Source of the DNA: Candidatus Palibaumannia cicadellinicola | Lineage (GTDB): Bacteria; Pseudomonadota; Gammaproteobacteria; Enterobacterales; Enterobacteriaceae | DNA length: 64,000 nt | Assembly: GCF_001269425.1 (NCBI RefSeq) | Contig: NZ_CP011787.1 | Location: 186,001-250,000, forward strand | Reading direction: 5' to 3' | Shown here: piece after piece, positions 19,839 to 30,672 of the stretch | Position numbering within the stretch: the stretch's first letter is position 1 | Layout: each line of letters starts with the position of its first letter | Translations under genes and position numbers: made by a program | Notes under the pieces: generated by a model | The model's database searches: none | The model's input: only the letters and a program-made list of their open reading frames with translations | Told to the model about the DNA's origin: nothing

Positions 19839-22301
19839 TTAATTTTGTTGTGAAAAAATTTTCAACCAACCAAAGACTTTTTGTAGATAATTTTTTTTAT
19901 CTAATTGTAATATTTTTTTCTGCCTAGGTTCATATTCATAGTTAGCTCCTGTTGGAAAACCTTGTTCTATATTACACAATGATATCGGATCATCAGTCCA
20001 AATCGGTATAGGACGTAGTCCGCTATTTTTAGCGCAAACTAATTTTCCAAACAAATCAATATACATATTAATTATTCCTTCTGGAGGAATAAGATTAAGC
20101 TTAATCGGAGTTTTGTTATTTAGATAGCTATTATACACAGTAAGAGCACCGGTAGAACCAGTAAGCTTAGCTGGTTCATTATTATCTTTCCCAAGCCATA
20201 TAACAGTAACTTCTTTTCCATCTATACCCACCACCCAGCTGTCACGTAGTTCATTAGTGGTACCTGTTTTTGCTGCAATATTATATTCAGAAAATTTTTC
20301 AGAGATCAATATTGATGTACCCCTTTCTACGACCTGTTGCATGGCATATAAAGTTAGGTAGGCAGCTTGAGCTGGAATTACCCGTTCGGACTGTGGTAAA
20401 CTTTGATACAATATTTTTCCGTCTTCGCTTATAACTGCACGTACGGCTGATAAGGTAGCATGGTTACCATAGTTCGCAATAGTTTGGAACTGCTGTGCTA
20501 TTTCTAATGGCGTTAGACTAATAGCACCTAGTATAATTGAAGGTATAGGATGAATTACTGATACTGGGATCCCTAATTTAATAAAAGTATTAATAATATT
20601 ATTTAACCCTACGGCTATACCTAGATTAACCATGGGGACGTTGATAGAATAAGTAAATGCGTCAATTAACATCACTTTACCACGGAACTGTCGGTCATAG
20701 TTTTTAGGAAACCATATACGACTACCAATACCACAATTTTTAGTTGGAATAGCAAGTGGTTCATCAGTAATCCAAGTATTTAGCCTATATTTATTTGGTT
20801 GGCTAAGAGCAGTAATATATGTAGCTGATTTAGCAAGCGATCCAACTGAACGTCGTGCGTGCATAGCACGGTTAAAACCAGCAAAGCGCGTATCAGAACC
20901 GCCTACCATAGAAAGAATTTCTCCACTGAAACGATCTACAACTACCATTGCGCTCTCTAGGTCTGGAATGCTATTTTTTTTTCTTAGAATTGGAATACTT
21001 AACTTAATTGCTCTTTCTGCGGAACATTGAGAAACTGGATCTAAAGTAGTAAAAATTTTTATGCCGGATAGTGTATTAATTTTTATTTTAATATTACGAT
21101 TAAATTCTTTATATACCATGTTAATAAAAGAATGCGGCGGCATAAAAATACTACAACTTAGCTGTACATTAAGCGGACGGGAAATCAATTTTTTATACAG
21201 ATCTAGATTAATAATATTCTGTGCTTCTAAACATTTAAGCACAATATTACGACGATCTATCGTTAGTTTCGGATGACGTAATGGATTATACAAAGAAGCA
21301 CCCTTAACCATTCCTACCAACATTGCCTGCTGTTCTAAACTAATTTCATTTATAGGTCTACCAAAGTAATACATACTAGCAAGCGGGAAACCACGTATCT
21401 GCTCATTGCCACTTTGACCAAGGTAGACATCATTTAGGTAAAGTGCTAAAATTCTGTCCTTACTATAGTGATAATCGAATAATAATGCCATATATGCTTC
21501 GTTTAACTTACGCCAAAATGATCTTTTATTACTAAAAAATAAGTTTTTTACTAGTTGCTGGGTAAGTGTACTACCTCCCTGTATTGTGTGCCCAGCGGTA
21601 AAGTTTGCTAGGAAAGCACGAAAAATAGAAGTCAAGCGAATACCATAATGCTGGTAAAAGTACCTATCTTCAGTAGCAATAAGTGTTTCTACTAGAAGAG
21701 GGGGAAAATCATCTAGTGGTAAAAAAAATCTTTGCTCCCCGTTTGTAGAAGGAAGTATGGTAATTAATTTAGGATCTAATCTAAATAAGCCAATATTATT
21801 TTTAATATTTTTATGATTAATTTTTAGTACTTTTTTGTTTTTAAAAGTAATACTAGTTCTAATAGGTCCTTCCTTTCCATCAGGAAAAGGAAAAGAACGA
21901 CGGAACAGTTCAATACTATTATTACGTATTATAAACTCACCAGGACGAGTAATTTTTGATACTAGACTATATTTTAGTACTTCTAACAGTCTTACTAGGT
22001 CATTAAGGCTATAGGACATACCAGGCTCAAGGTGGACAATACGTCCATAAACAGCAGCAGGTAACTGCCAAATATTACCGTTGATACGGTAACGTAACTG
22101 CGTATCTAAATAAAATCCATATATAATAATTAATGTTATTAACATTAATAATAATATTATTAATTTATATAAAAAATTAATACATATATGTTGTTTTATT
22201 TTAATATAAAATATTCGAAATGATAAATTATTTTTCAAATGTATAAATTTTATTATCAGTTTTCGGTAAAGTTGAATAGGTTCACTGTAATGATCAGACA
22301 T
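19839..22301 (-). CDS. mrcB: Penicillin-binding protein 1B (bifunctional peptidoglycan synthase)
   Basis: It polymerises lipid II and cross-links peptidoglycan. The 820-residue protein (E. coli 844) has a short basic cytoplasmic tail, one membrane helix around residues 45-65, a UB2H-like region, a GT51 domain with catalytic Glu in EDRYFYQHYGI and GGSTLTQQLVKNLFF, and a transpeptidase with the serine in GSLAKSATY, the SxN box SINVPM and KTGTTNELRDSW. The frame is open to 22328, but the ATG at 22301 has GGAG at good spacing. Its presence, with MurJ, shows a peptidoglycan wall is still built. LpoB, its outer-membrane activator, is not here. Confidence 0.96.
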   Translation of the reverse strand: MSDHYSEPIQLYRKLIIKFIHLKNNLSFRIFYIKIKQHICINFLYKLIILLLMLITLIIIYGFYLDTQLRYRINGNIWQLPAAVYGRIVHLEPGMSYSLNDLVRLLEVLKYSLVSKITRPGEFIIRNNSIELFRRSFPFPDGKEGPIRTSITFKNKKVLKINHKNIKNNIGLFRLDPKLITILPSTNGEQRFFLPLDDFPPLLVETLIATEDRYFYQHYGIRLTSIFRAFLANFTAGHTIQGGSTLTQQLVKNLFFSNKRSFWRKLNEAYMALLFDYHYSKDRILALYLNDVYLGQSGNEQIRGFPLASMYYFGRPINEISLEQQAMLVGMVKGASLYNPLRHPKLTIDRRNIVLKCLEAQNIINLDLYKKLISRPLNVQLSCSIFMPPHSFINMVYKEFNRNIKIKINTLSGIKIFTTLDPVSQCSAERAIKLSIPILRKKNSIPDLESAMVVVDRFSGEILSMVGGSDTRFAGFNRAMHARRSVGSLAKSATYITALSQPNKYRLNTWITDEPLAIPTKNCGIGSRIWFPKNYDRQFRGKVMLIDAFTYSINVPMVNLGIAVGLNNIINTFIKLGIPVSVIHPIPSIILGAISLTPLEIAQQFQTIANYGNHATLSAVRAVISEDGKILYQSLPQSERVIPAQAAYLTLYAMQQVVERGTSILISEKFSEYNIAAKTGTTNELRDSWVVGIDGKEVTVIWLGKDNNEPAKLTGSTGALTVYNSYLNNKTPIKLNLIPPEGIINMYIDLFGKLVCAKNSGLRPIPIWTDDPISLCNIEQGFPTGANYEYEPRQKKILQLDKKNYLQKVFGWLKIFSQQN

Positions 22302-22638
22302 GTTTGTAATTCTCCAGATTACTGACACAGATGATCCTACCTCTTACTATTACTTTGCCATAATCTGCTAAGATAAAAGCAGAAACATCTATTTTAGAAT
22401 ATTTTATAATATGATTATATTACTGATATGATCAGTATCATATAATTATGGATGTATTGATTGTTATTTATTTTGTCATGAAATAGTATCTTAGTAGAAA
22501 CTAGGTTAGTAGTTATGATACTACGTTAGAACATAGCAATTTGAGCTAATATAGCTAGCCTTAATTATAGACCGATTTTTTCAAAAAATATTAGGTATTG
22601 TTAGTTATTATTTGGTTAGTAAGAAAAGGAAAAGTAAT
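22302..22638. other. Gap between divergent mrcB and dksA
   Basis: hrpB, ligT and sfsA lie here in E. coli and are gone. An inverted repeat tactgat-atg-atcagta is found at 22421-22437. No remnant of the lost genes was recognised. Promoters for both flanking genes must be here, but none is clear. Confidence 0.45.
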
Positions 22639-23112
22639 ATGCAACAACAAGGGAAAAAAATTACCAATCGTAAAAAATCCTCATTAAGTATTCTCGCTAT
22701 AGCTGGAGTAGAACAATATCAGCAGAAGCCTGGCGAAGAATATATGAATGATGCTCAGCTGTTATATTTTAGACGTATTCTAGCAGCATGGCGCAATCAG
22801 CTGAGAGATGAAGTTGGACGCACAGTTTCTAATATGCGTGATGAGGCAGCAAATTTTCCTGATCCTGTAGATAGGGCAGCTCAGGAAGAAGAATTTAGCC
22901 TTGAACTACGTAATCTTGATCGCGAACGTAAGTTAATTAAGAAAATTGAAAAAACACTAAAAAAAGTAGAAGAACATGCTTTTGGCTTCTGTGAATCTTG
23001 CGGAATAGAAATAGGCATTCGTCGTTTAGAAGCTAGACCTACTGCTGATTTATGTATCGACTGCAAAATTTTGGCAGAAATAAGAGACAAGCAGATGTTA
23101 GATAATAACTAG
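22639..23112 (+). CDS. dksA: RNA polymerase-binding transcription factor DksA
   Basis: DksA enters the secondary channel of RNA polymerase and works with ppGpp. The 157 residues show the coiled-coil tip motif DxxDxA in [12 protein letters not shown], a Lys-rich helix [17 protein letters not shown] matching family spacing, and the four-Cys zinc finger CESCG ... CIDC. The N-terminus is a few residues longer than in E. coli (151). The ATG at 22639 with AAGGA upstream is preferred over a GTG 27 nt earlier. gluQ, which separates dksA from pcnB in E. coli, is missing. Confidence 0.96.
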   Translation: MQQQGKKITNRKKSSLSILAIAGVEQYQQKPGEEYMNDAQLLYFRRILAAWRNQLRDEVGRTVSNMRDEAANFPDPVDRAAQEEEFSLELRNLDRERKLIKKIEKTLKKVEEHAFGFCESCGIEIGIRRLEARPTADLCIDCKILAEIRDKQMLDNN

Positions 23113-23264
23113 CTCCTAGTAGTAAGTAATAAGCTAGCTTATTGATACATTACCTAATTTCCCATAGTTGATTAGTACAGTAAGTACGTACTGTTATAAT
23201 TTTACTCACTAAGTGTGCACATACATAAAATACATATTTTACTTAAAATTATTTATTATTACTG

Positions 23265-24632
23265 ATGTTAACTATTTTTACCCGAACAGCAAAATGTTGC
23301 CGTCAGGGACTTAATAGTGAAAATGTTGACACTGAATTGGCATTAACTTTAACTATTATCCCACGCAATCAGCACTCCATCTCTCGTAAAGAGATCAGTG
23401 CAAATGCATTAAAGGTCCTTTACCGTCTTAGTAAAGCAGGATTCGATGCCTATTTAGTAGGAGGTTGTGTGAGAGATATTTTATTAGGTAAAAAACCTAA
23501 TGACTTCGATATTACTACAAATGCTACTCCAGAAGAAATGCGTAAATTATTTCGTAATTGCCGACTAGTAGGTCGCCGCTTTCGTCTTGCTCACGTGATA
23601 TTCGGCAAAGAAATAATTGAAGTTGCTACTTTAAGAGGTCATCACAAAAGAATTGATCCTAAAAATCAATATAGTAGTACGACTACAACAGCTACCTCAC
23701 TAACCTGCAAAAATGGGATGTTATTACGTGATAATATTTTCGGTTCTATTGAGGAAGACGCTCAGCGAAGAGATTTCTCTGTAAATTGTATTTATTATAG
23801 TGTTATAGATTTATCTTTAAGAGATTATACAGGTGGCTTAAAAGATATAAAAGATAAGAAAATTCGTTTAATTGGAGATCCTGAGACCAGGTATCGGGAA
23901 GATCCCGTTAGAATGCTACGCGCGGTGCGCTTCGCAGCTAAATTAAACATGACTATAAGTGAAGAAACAGCAAAACCTATTCTTAGACTGTCAAAATTAT
24001 TAGATCATATTCCTCCAGCTAGGCTATTCGACGAAGCTATGAAATTACTGCAAACTGGGTATGGTGAACAAACTTATCGCTTACTTTGTCAATATCAGCT
24101 GTTCAAAAAACTATTTCCATTGATTAGTAGAAAATTTACCGAGAACGGCGACAGTTATATGGAAAGAATGATCACAAAAGTACTTTCATATAACGACAAT
24201 AAATTTCATAAAGCAAGTATGGTTAATCCTGCTTTTTTATTTGCTGCTATGCTATGGTATCCTTTATTAGATTCTGTGCAAAAAAAAACAAAAGATAGCA
24301 GAATTGCCTATTTTGATGCTTTTATAATTGCTATTAATGATGTACTAGATGAACAGTCAAATACATTAGCTATTCCTAAAAAGATAACAATCTTTATACG
24401 TGATATGTGGCAATTACAACTCAAGTTATCACTTTATAATGGTAAAAAAGCTCAAAAATTAATAGAACATCCCAAGTTTCGCAGTGCCTATGATTTACTA
24501 GTACTACGCGCTGAAGTAGAAAAAAATATTGAATTACAGCGTATTCACAACTGGTGGAATAAATTACAAACTACATTAACTTTACATCGTAATATGATAC
24601 ATACTATGAGTCTACTAAATCAAGAGAAATAA
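23265..24632 (+). CDS. pcnB: Poly(A) polymerase I PcnB
   Basis: It adds 3' poly(A) tails that promote RNA decay. Family features: [21 protein letters not shown] with the catalytic Dx[24 protein letters not shown] and [17 protein letters not shown]. The Arg/Lys-rich C-terminal tail of the E. coli protein (about 30 residues) is absent. The ATG at 23265 yields 455 residues, but homology begins at codon 4, ATT-TTT-ACC-CGA, exactly the E. coli pcnB start region in which AUU is the known start codon. Neither candidate has a visible Shine-Dalgarno. folK follows 12 bp later, as in E. coli. Confidence 0.95.
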   Translation: MLTIFTRTAKCCRQGLNSENVDTELALTLTIIPRNQHSISRKEISANALKVLYRLSKAGFDAYLVGGCVRDILLGKKPNDFDITTNATPEEMRKLFRNCRLVGRRFRLAHVIFGKEIIEVATLRGHHKRIDPKNQYSSTTTTATSLTCKNGMLLRDNIFGSIEEDAQRRDFSVNCIYYSVIDLSLRDYTGGLKDIKDKKIRLIGDPETRYREDPVRMLRAVRFAAKLNMTISEETAKPILRLSKLLDHIPPARLFDEAMKLLQTGYGEQTYRLLCQYQLFKKLFPLISRKFTENGDSYMERMITKVLSYNDNKFHKASMVNPAFLFAAMLWYPLLDSVQKKTKDSRIAYFDAFIIAINDVLDEQSNTLAIPKKITIFIRDMWQLQLKLSLYNGKKAQKLIEHPKFRSAYDLLVLRAEVEKNIELQRIHNWWNKLQTTLTLHRNMIHTMSLLNQEK

Positions 24633-24644
24633 AAATAAATTATT

Positions 24645-25166
24645 ATGGAACTTGTATTTGTCTCAGTTGGTAGTAATTTATCTGAACCTTTGCTACAGGT
24701 AACAAAAGCACTATCTGCTTTAGGAGCAATCCCAAAAACAAGTATAGTTATGTGTTCTTCTTACTATAGAAGCAGACCATTAGTCAATAATTATAATTAT
24801 AATAATAATCAGCCTGATTATCTTAATGCTGTGGTAGCATTAGAAACTGAACTTACGCCAGAATTATTTCTATATTATATAAATATAATTGAAATACAAC
24901 ATGGACGTACACGTCAAAAGTACCGCTTTGCGCCCCGTACTTTAGATTTAGATATTGTACTATTTGGTACCAAAATAATAGCAACAAGTAAGTTAACTGT
25001 GCCACATTACGATATGCATAACCGTGAATTCATTATTTATCCGCTAGAAGAGATTGCTCCTAATATCATATTACCTGATGGCACATCCCTAGTTGCCATC
25101 AGAAGAAACATTAATAGAAATGGCATGATATTATGGGATGATACCTCTCTAATTACTGAGAGATAA
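24645..25166 (+). CDS. folK: 6-hydroxymethyl-7,8-dihydropterin pyrophosphokinase (HPPK)
   Basis: It transfers pyrophosphate from ATP to the pterin in folate synthesis. The 173 residues (E. coli 159) show VGSNLSEPL at the start, QPDYLNAVVALET, the signature RFAPRTLDLDIVLFG with the two Mg-binding Asp residues, and LTVPHYDMHNREFIIYPL. A low-complexity Asn/Tyr insertion (around residues 48-55) sits in a loop before QPDY. The gene is coupled to pcnB in an E. coli-like arrangement. Folate genes being kept fits a vitamin-providing symbiont. Confidence 0.95.
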   Translation: MELVFVSVGSNLSEPLLQVTKALSALGAIPKTSIVMCSSYYRSRPLVNNYNYNNNQPDYLNAVVALETELTPELFLYYINIIEIQHGRTRQKYRFAPRTLDLDIVLFGTKIIATSKLTVPHYDMHNREFIIYPLEEIAPNIILPDGTSLVAIRRNINRNGMILWDDTSLITER

Positions 25167-25233
25167 GTATATGGTAGGTTTATGTTCTCAGATAATGTAT
25201 TTTACTACATAAGGATAAGGATGATTAACTGCT

Positions 25234-27840
25234 ATGCAAGAGCTTTATGACCCTCAAAAGATTGAATATGATATTCAGAAATACTGGCATGAAAATGAAA
25301 CTTTCCAGGTAAAAGAAGATATCAATAAAGAAAAATATTATTGTCTATCTATGCTACCCTATCCATCTGGTAGTCTGCATATGGGACATGTACGTAATTA
25401 TACAATCGGCGATGTCATTGCAAGATATCAGCGTATGCAAGGGAAAAATGTACTGCAACCTATAGGATGGGATGCTTTTGGCTTACCTGCTGAAATAGCA
25501 GCTATAAAAAACAAAACAGCACCTGCAAACTGGACTTATGCTAATATTAATTATATGAAAAATCAACTAAAGCAACTAGGTTTTAGTTACGATTGGAGCC
25601 GTGAAATAACAACATGTCAACCAAAGTACTACCGTTGGGAACAATTATTCTTTACCCAATTATATGAAAATGGTTTGGTATATAAGAAAACTTCACTAGT
25701 ACACTGGTGCTCAATTGATAAAACAGTACTTGCTAACGAACAAGTAATAGATGGGTGCTGCTGGCGATGTGGTCATAAAGTAAATTACAAAAAAATTCCA
25801 CAGTGGTTCATTAAAATTACCGCTTATGCTGACCAATTACTTTATGATCTAGATAAACTAGAATACTGGCCAGAACAGATCAAGACTATGCAACGTAATT
25901 GGATTGGTCGTTCTGAAGGTATAAATATTACATTTGAGGTAGCAGAAACAGAAGAACAACTTACTGTTTATACCACACGTCCCGATACTTTAATGGGCGT
26001 GACCTATTTGGCAATAGCTATTAATCATGTACTAACTAGAAAAGCTGCTAGTTGTAATTCAGAATTATTGGATTTCATTAATAATGAAAGCCATACACAA
26101 TTAGCAGAAGCGGCCATAGTAAAAATGGAAAAACAAGGTGTATTTACTGGTTTATACGCAATCCATCCTATTAAAGGAGAAAAACTACCAATATGGGTGA
26201 CTAATTTTGTACTTTTTGATTACGGTACTGGATCAGTGATGGGAGTACCTGCACATAATCAGCATGATTGGGAGTTTGCAAAAAAATATAACTTACCTAT
26301 TAAGACTGTCATTCTTAATGAAGAAAGCAGTAAACCTAATAAAAGCAGTAAACCTAATATAGGTGCACGAGCAATGATGGAAAAAGGTGTTCTTTATAAT
26401 TCTGGTGAATTCGATGGCCTAAATTATCAAGATGCCTATAAAGCCATTACTAAAGTTTTGATAGAAAGGGGGATAGGTAAGAAAAAGGTAAACTATCGTT
26501 TACGTGACTGGGTAGTTTCACGCCAACGTTACTGGGGTGCTCCGATACCTATGATAACACTAGAAAATGGTTCAATAGTTACAACATCTATAGATAATTT
26601 GCCTGTTATCTTACCAGAGTATGCTTTTATGGAAGGAATTTATAATCCCCTGAAAAATGATAAAACATGGTCTAATACTACTTATAATAATCATGCGGCA
26701 ATGCGTGAAACTGATACTTTCGATACTTTTATGGAATCTTCTTGGTACTACGCACGCTATACTTGTCCAAATTATGATAAAGGAATATTAGATATTGCTG
26801 CAGCAAACTATTGGCTACCTGTGGATCAATATATTGGCGGAATTGAACATGCTACTATGCACTTAATGTACTTTCGCTTTTATCATAAATTATTACGTGA
26901 TGCTGGGTTAGTTCAATCAGACGAGCCTACTAAACGTCTATTATGTCAAGGTATGGTGTTAGCTGATGCATTTTACTATGTAGATAGTAGTACCGGTGAA
27001 CGTATCTGGGTTTCACCTAGTAATGTTAAAACAGTTCAGCGTGAAAAAAACGGAACAATTGTTAAGGCTATCGATTCACAATGTAACGAGCTAGTATATG
27101 CAGGCATGATAAAAATGTCTAAATCTAAAAATAATGGTGTAGATCCGAATATTATAATTAACAAATATGGAGCTGATACTTTGCGTTTGTTTATGATGTT
27201 CGCCTCTCCAGCAGAAATGAATTTAGAATGGCGAGAGTCTGGTTTAGCTGGTGCTAAAAGATTTTTAACACGTCTATGGACGATAATATATAAACACACT
27301 AAACTTGGTATGGTAATTGCGCTAGAATATTCCAATATTAGTAATGATCAAAAAAAATTACGTAGAGAATTACATCAAACAATAGCTAAAGTAACTGATG
27401 ATATCAGTCGCCGCCAAACGTTTAATACTGCGATTGCTGCTATTATGCAGTTAGTAAATACACTATCCGAAGCATCGAAAACAAATGCACAAGACCGCGC
27501 TATTTTGCAAGAAGCTCTGCTTGCTGTAGTACGTATGTTATATCCATTTACACCTCATATTTGCTTTAAGCTATGGCAAGCATTAGGTGGAAAAGAAAAT
27601 ATTGATAATGCTCCATGGCCCATAATAGATAACAATGCACTGTTAAATGATAATATATTAATCATTGTTCAAATTAATGGTAAAATGCGCAGTCGAATTA
27701 CAGTTCCAGCTGATGCAGACGAAAGATTAGTACTAGAATCTGTTTACAGAGACAAGTCTGTTATGAAATATTTAAATTTAAAAACACCCAATAGAGTAAT
27801 TTATATACCTAAAAAACTGGTGAACCTAATTATAGGTTAG
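25234..27840 (+). CDS. leuS: Leucyl-tRNA synthetase
   Basis: It charges tRNA-Leu and edits mischarged products. The 868 residues (E. coli 860) contain the class I motif HMGH in [19 protein letters not shown], the CP1 editing domain with [16 protein letters not shown] and [13 protein letters not shown], the zinc-like region CSIDKTVL...CWRCG, and KMSKSKNNG. An in-frame 18-bp tandem duplication adds KSSKPN after the editing domain (26324-26359). The start [18 protein letters not shown] matches the family. lptE, which follows leuS in E. coli, is gone and holA comes next. Confidence 0.97.
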   Translation: MQELYDPQKIEYDIQKYWHENETFQVKEDINKEKYYCLSMLPYPSGSLHMGHVRNYTIGDVIARYQRMQGKNVLQPIGWDAFGLPAEIAAIKNKTAPANWTYANINYMKNQLKQLGFSYDWSREITTCQPKYYRWEQLFFTQLYENGLVYKKTSLVHWCSIDKTVLANEQVIDGCCWRCGHKVNYKKIPQWFIKITAYADQLLYDLDKLEYWPEQIKTMQRNWIGRSEGINITFEVAETEEQLTVYTTRPDTLMGVTYLAIAINHVLTRKAASCNSELLDFINNESHTQLAEAAIVKMEKQGVFTGLYAIHPIKGEKLPIWVTNFVLFDYGTGSVMGVPAHNQHDWEFAKKYNLPIKTVILNEESSKPNKSSKPNIGARAMMEKGVLYNSGEFDGLNYQDAYKAITKVLIERGIGKKKVNYRLRDWVVSRQRYWGAPIPMITLENGSIVTTSIDNLPVILPEYAFMEGIYNPLKNDKTWSNTTYNNHAAMRETDTFDTFMESSWYYARYTCPNYDKGILDIAAANYWLPVDQYIGGIEHATMHLMYFRFYHKLLRDAGLVQSDEPTKRLLCQGMVLADAFYYVDSSTGERIWVSPSNVKTVQREKNGTIVKAIDSQCNELVYAGMIKMSKSKNNGVDPNIIINKYGADTLRLFMMFASPAEMNLEWRESGLAGAKRFLTRLWTIIYKHTKLGMVIALEYSNISNDQKKLRRELHQTIAKVTDDISRRQTFNTAIAAIMQLVNTLSEASKTNAQDRAILQEALLAVVRMLYPFTPHICFKLWQALGGKENIDNAPWPIIDNNALLNDNILIIVQINGKMRSRITVPADADERLVLESVYRDKSVMKYLNLKTPNRVIYIPKKLVNLIIG
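26324..26359. repeat. 18-bp in-frame tandem duplication inside leuS
   Basis: The unit aaagcagtaaacctaata is repeated exactly (26324-26341 and 26342-26359), coding for the repeated peptide [11 protein letters not shown] in a region that varies in length among LeuRS proteins. The perfect identity suggests a recent slippage event. Confidence 0.9.
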
Positions 27841-27917
27841 TAAATTACATTTAATTATAGATACTACTAGTAAAATAAACTTGCATAACAGCTTTTGACG
27901 CTTAAAATAAATAATTT

Positions 27918-27940
27918 TTATATGATAAAATATCATATAA
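27918..27940. repeat. Perfect 10-bp inverted repeat upstream of holA
   Basis: Arms ttatatgata (27918-27927) and tatcatataa (27931-27940) with loop aaa lie in the leuS-holA gap where lptE was lost. It ends 13 bp before the holA start, so it could influence holA translation. It is pure A/T apart from one pair, so chance cannot be excluded. Confidence 0.4.
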
Positions 27941-27953
27941 TTGAGATACAGCT

Positions 27954-29015
27954 ATGATTAGGCTATATCCCTCTCAGTTAGAAGTACAACTAAAAACTAA
28001 TTTGTATTCTTACTATTTACTGATTGGTAATGATATACTTTTGCTGCAAGAGAGCCAAAATAGTATTTACGCTAAGGCACATAATCTTAGGTTTAATGAA
28101 CATTATAGCATAGTGTTAGACGAAGTCACAGATTGGGATACTATACATAGTATAAGTAAAACACGAAGCCTATTCGCAAGTCGCCAAACTTTATTATTGA
28201 TAATACCTGAAAAAGGTATCACTGCAATGATAGAAGAAAAATTAGTAGCTATATTAGGATCTTTATTAAATAAAGATTTATTACTAATTTTACGTAGTAA
28301 CAAAATGTTTAGTGTGAATTATAATAGTAAATTGTTAAAAGTATTAAGTAACTACCATGGAGTGTTAGTTAACTGCACTACGCCTGAACCTGATAAATTG
28401 CCATTATGGGTTCATAACCGTGCAAAAAAAATGCAGCTATCGCTAGATAATGCTGCTTGTCAGTTACTATGTTATTGCTATGAAGGAAATTTATCTGCAT
28501 TGGTCAATGTACTAGAGCTCCTCAAGTTAATGTACACTGATGGCATACTTACTCTACCGCGGGTAGAGCAATCAATAAATGATTCCTCTCACTTTACTAT
28601 TTTTAATTTGATAAATACTATACTAGAAGGTAATCATGAACGTGCTAGTCATATTATACACAAGTTACGGTTAGTAGCTATAGAACCAGTGATACTGCTA
28701 CGCTACATCCAGCAAGATGTTTTGCTACTACTTAATATTAGTAATAAGATAAATGATACGCCTATAAGAATATTATTTGACCAACATAAAATATGGATCA
28801 ATCGTAGACCTTTACTTCTGAAGGCGCTAAAGCGGATAAATTTACAGCGCTTGTATAAAGCCATAACACTAATTCTAAAGATAGAACTAACTATTAAGAA
28901 TACAAATAATGATGCTAGTGATAGTGATTATATATGGGCTAATATTAATAATTTAGCACTGCTATTATGTTGTAGTAATGAGCTTATTCCTGCAGAAATG
29001 ATAGAATATATCTAA
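27954..29015 (+). CDS. holA: DNA polymerase III delta subunit HolA
   Basis: The delta subunit opens the beta sliding clamp in the clamp loader. The 353 residues (E. coli 343) are collinear: MIRLYPSQLEVQL, LLIGNDILLLQESQ, the clamp-wrench region TRSLFASRQTLLLIIPE, CYCYEGNLSALVNVLELL, LTLPRVEQSINDSSHFTIF and EPVILLRYIQQDVLLLL. It lies in the E. coli order leuS-(lptE)-holA-nadD, 14 bp from nadD, and the pair is probably co-transcribed. Confidence 0.95.
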   Translation: MIRLYPSQLEVQLKTNLYSYYLLIGNDILLLQESQNSIYAKAHNLRFNEHYSIVLDEVTDWDTIHSISKTRSLFASRQTLLLIIPEKGITAMIEEKLVAILGSLLNKDLLLILRSNKMFSVNYNSKLLKVLSNYHGVLVNCTTPEPDKLPLWVHNRAKKMQLSLDNAACQLLCYCYEGNLSALVNVLELLKLMYTDGILTLPRVEQSINDSSHFTIFNLINTILEGNHERASHIIHKLRLVAIEPVILLRYIQQDVLLLLNISNKINDTPIRILFDQHKIWINRRPLLLKALKRINLQRLYKAITLILKIELTIKNTNNDASDSDYIWANINNLALLLCCSNELIPAEMIEYI

Positions 29016-29029
29016 GTAATATAAAATAT

Positions 29030-29674
29030 ATGGCTAAAAGATTATTAACTGCTTTCTATGGTGGTACTTTTGATCCTATTCATAATGGTCATTTACAGCC
29101 AGTAATCGCTCTAGCCAAGCTAGTCAATCTAAAACGAGTTATTATTTTACCAAATAAAATTCCACTACACCGTAAACAGCCACAAGCTACCCCTAATCAA
29201 AGACTAATGATGACACGACTAGCTATTGCAGATACCCAATGTGAGCTATTTATTATAGATGAAAGAGAATTACACAGTCCTAAACCATCTTTGACGGTAG
29301 AAACATTTAAATCTATACGTAGAGAATATGGTCCGATAGCCCCGATCGGGTTAATTATAGGTCAAGATTCCCTATTAACGTTACCACAGTGGCACAGAAG
29401 TCAAGAATTATTAGAATTATGCCATATTATTGTTTGCACTAGACCTTGTTACCAGCATTATAGTAGTAGTTATTTATGGATAGAAAATCGTTTAACTAAT
29501 GATCCTACAGCTATGTGCTACCAACCAGCTGGACTAGTATATTGTGCTGCAACACCAGCACTAGCTATCTCAGCTAGTGAAATTCGCTGGCGCCTACATG
29601 CTATTCTACCTTGTTGTGATTTATTAACTCCTTCTGTACAAGGTTATATTTTAGAGCAAGGATTATATCGATAG
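29030..29674 (+). CDS. nadD: Nicotinate-nucleotide adenylyltransferase NadD
   Basis: It adenylates nicotinate mononucleotide to deamido-NAD in NAD synthesis. The 214 residues (E. coli 213) show the nucleotidyltransferase motif FYGGTFDPIHNGHLQPV (GxFxPxHxGH), LPNKIPLHRKQP, IGQDSLLTLPQW, and the C-terminal ISASEIRWRL in place of the ISxTxIR motif. It follows holA directly; the next genes of the E. coli cluster (cobC, rsfS, rlmH, mrdA, mrdB, rlpA, dacA, ybeD) are deleted down to lipB. Confidence 0.95.
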   Translation: MAKRLLTAFYGGTFDPIHNGHLQPVIALAKLVNLKRVIILPNKIPLHRKQPQATPNQRLMMTRLAIADTQCELFIIDERELHSPKPSLTVETFKSIRREYGPIAPIGLIIGQDSLLTLPQWHRSQELLELCHIIVCTRPCYQHYSSSYLWIENRLTNDPTAMCYQPAGLVYCAATPALAISASEIRWRLHAILPCCDLLTPSVQGYILEQGLYR

Positions 29675-29986
29675 TATATTTATACTGTTTTGTTATCTAT
29701 TAACAATAGAAATTACCAATAAATTATAATTAATTACATTTAGTAAATTATTTTTATTTTTTATATATATGTTTTATATTTATCTTTTTGTCATAATTAT
29801 AATTTTTAGTTATAAATTAATAGTTTAAGCTTTAGCTAGAAACTAAAATTTATTATTAATACAATGAATAATCACTATTTTTATAGTTATGTCGATACAT
29901 ACTAAATTAATATCAACTACTATACTTTTACCCAAATAGTTAAAAAAATGTGGATATAAATTATTAATAATATTATTGTTAGAAAT
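29675..29986. other. Gap between nadD and lipB
   Basis: This 312-bp, extremely AT-rich stretch replaces about eight E. coli genes. I see no remnant or RNA gene. The last 27 bp (29960-29986) are in frame with lipB and still encode IIVRN, residues homologous to the E. coli LipB N-terminus. Confidence 0.5.
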
Positions 29987-30577
29987 ATGGGTATACAGCC
30001 CTATCTATCTATTTTGCAAGCTATGCACCATTTTACTGATAATCGAAAAATGCAAACTCCTGATGAAGTATGGCTAGTACAGCATCCACCTGTCTTTACT
30101 CAGGGACAGGCTGGTAAATCATCTAATTTGCTGATGCCTGGAGATATCCCAGTGGTACAAAGCGATCGTGGCGGACAGGTTACCTATCATGGGCCCGGCC
30201 AACAATTAATGTATGTTATGCTAGATTTACGCAGACGTAAACTGAGTGTACGTAATTTAGTTTCTTTATTAGAGAAAACTGTTATCACTACTCTTGACTA
30301 CTTTTCAATTAATGCTTATACCCGTGCTAACGCCCCTGGCGTATACGTCGGAAAATATAAAATTTGCTCTATTGGGTTACGTATTAAAAAAGGTTATTCT
30401 TTGCACGGTTTAGCACTAAACATAGCTATGGATTTAGCTCCATTTTTACTTATTAATCCCTGCGGTGAATCAGGATTACGTATGACTCAAGTTAGCCAGC
30501 TATTATCAGTAGAATTTAGAATAGAATATTTAGTTTACAGACTAATATATACATTCCTATCGCTAATAAAAACCTAA
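29987..30577 (+). CDS. lipB: Octanoyl-[acyl carrier protein]:protein N-octanoyltransferase LipB
   Basis: It moves the octanoyl chain from ACP to lipoyl domains of 2-oxoacid dehydrogenases or the glycine cleavage H protein. The 196 residues carry [26 protein letters not shown], the catalytic Lys in [13 protein letters not shown] and the Cys in INPCGESG. The E. coli protein (213) has an N-terminus about 13 residues longer. Here homology extends upstream in frame (IIVRN) to a stop at 29957, yet no standard start codon lies there, so either the ATG at 29987 or an AUU is used. lipA follows 95 bp later, as in E. coli. Confidence 0.94.
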   Translation: MGIQPYLSILQAMHHFTDNRKMQTPDEVWLVQHPPVFTQGQAGKSSNLLMPGDIPVVQSDRGGQVTYHGPGQQLMYVMLDLRRRKLSVRNLVSLLEKTVITTLDYFSINAYTRANAPGVYVGKYKICSIGLRIKKGYSLHGLALNIAMDLAPFLLINPCGESGLRMTQVSQLLSVEFRIEYLVYRLIYTFLSLIKT

Positions 30578-30672
30578 TACGTTAGTTATTAACACATTGC
30601 TTACTAAATATAATTTAGTAGGATACATTATAATAAATAGTATTTATATTTAGATGATGGACTAATATTTAT

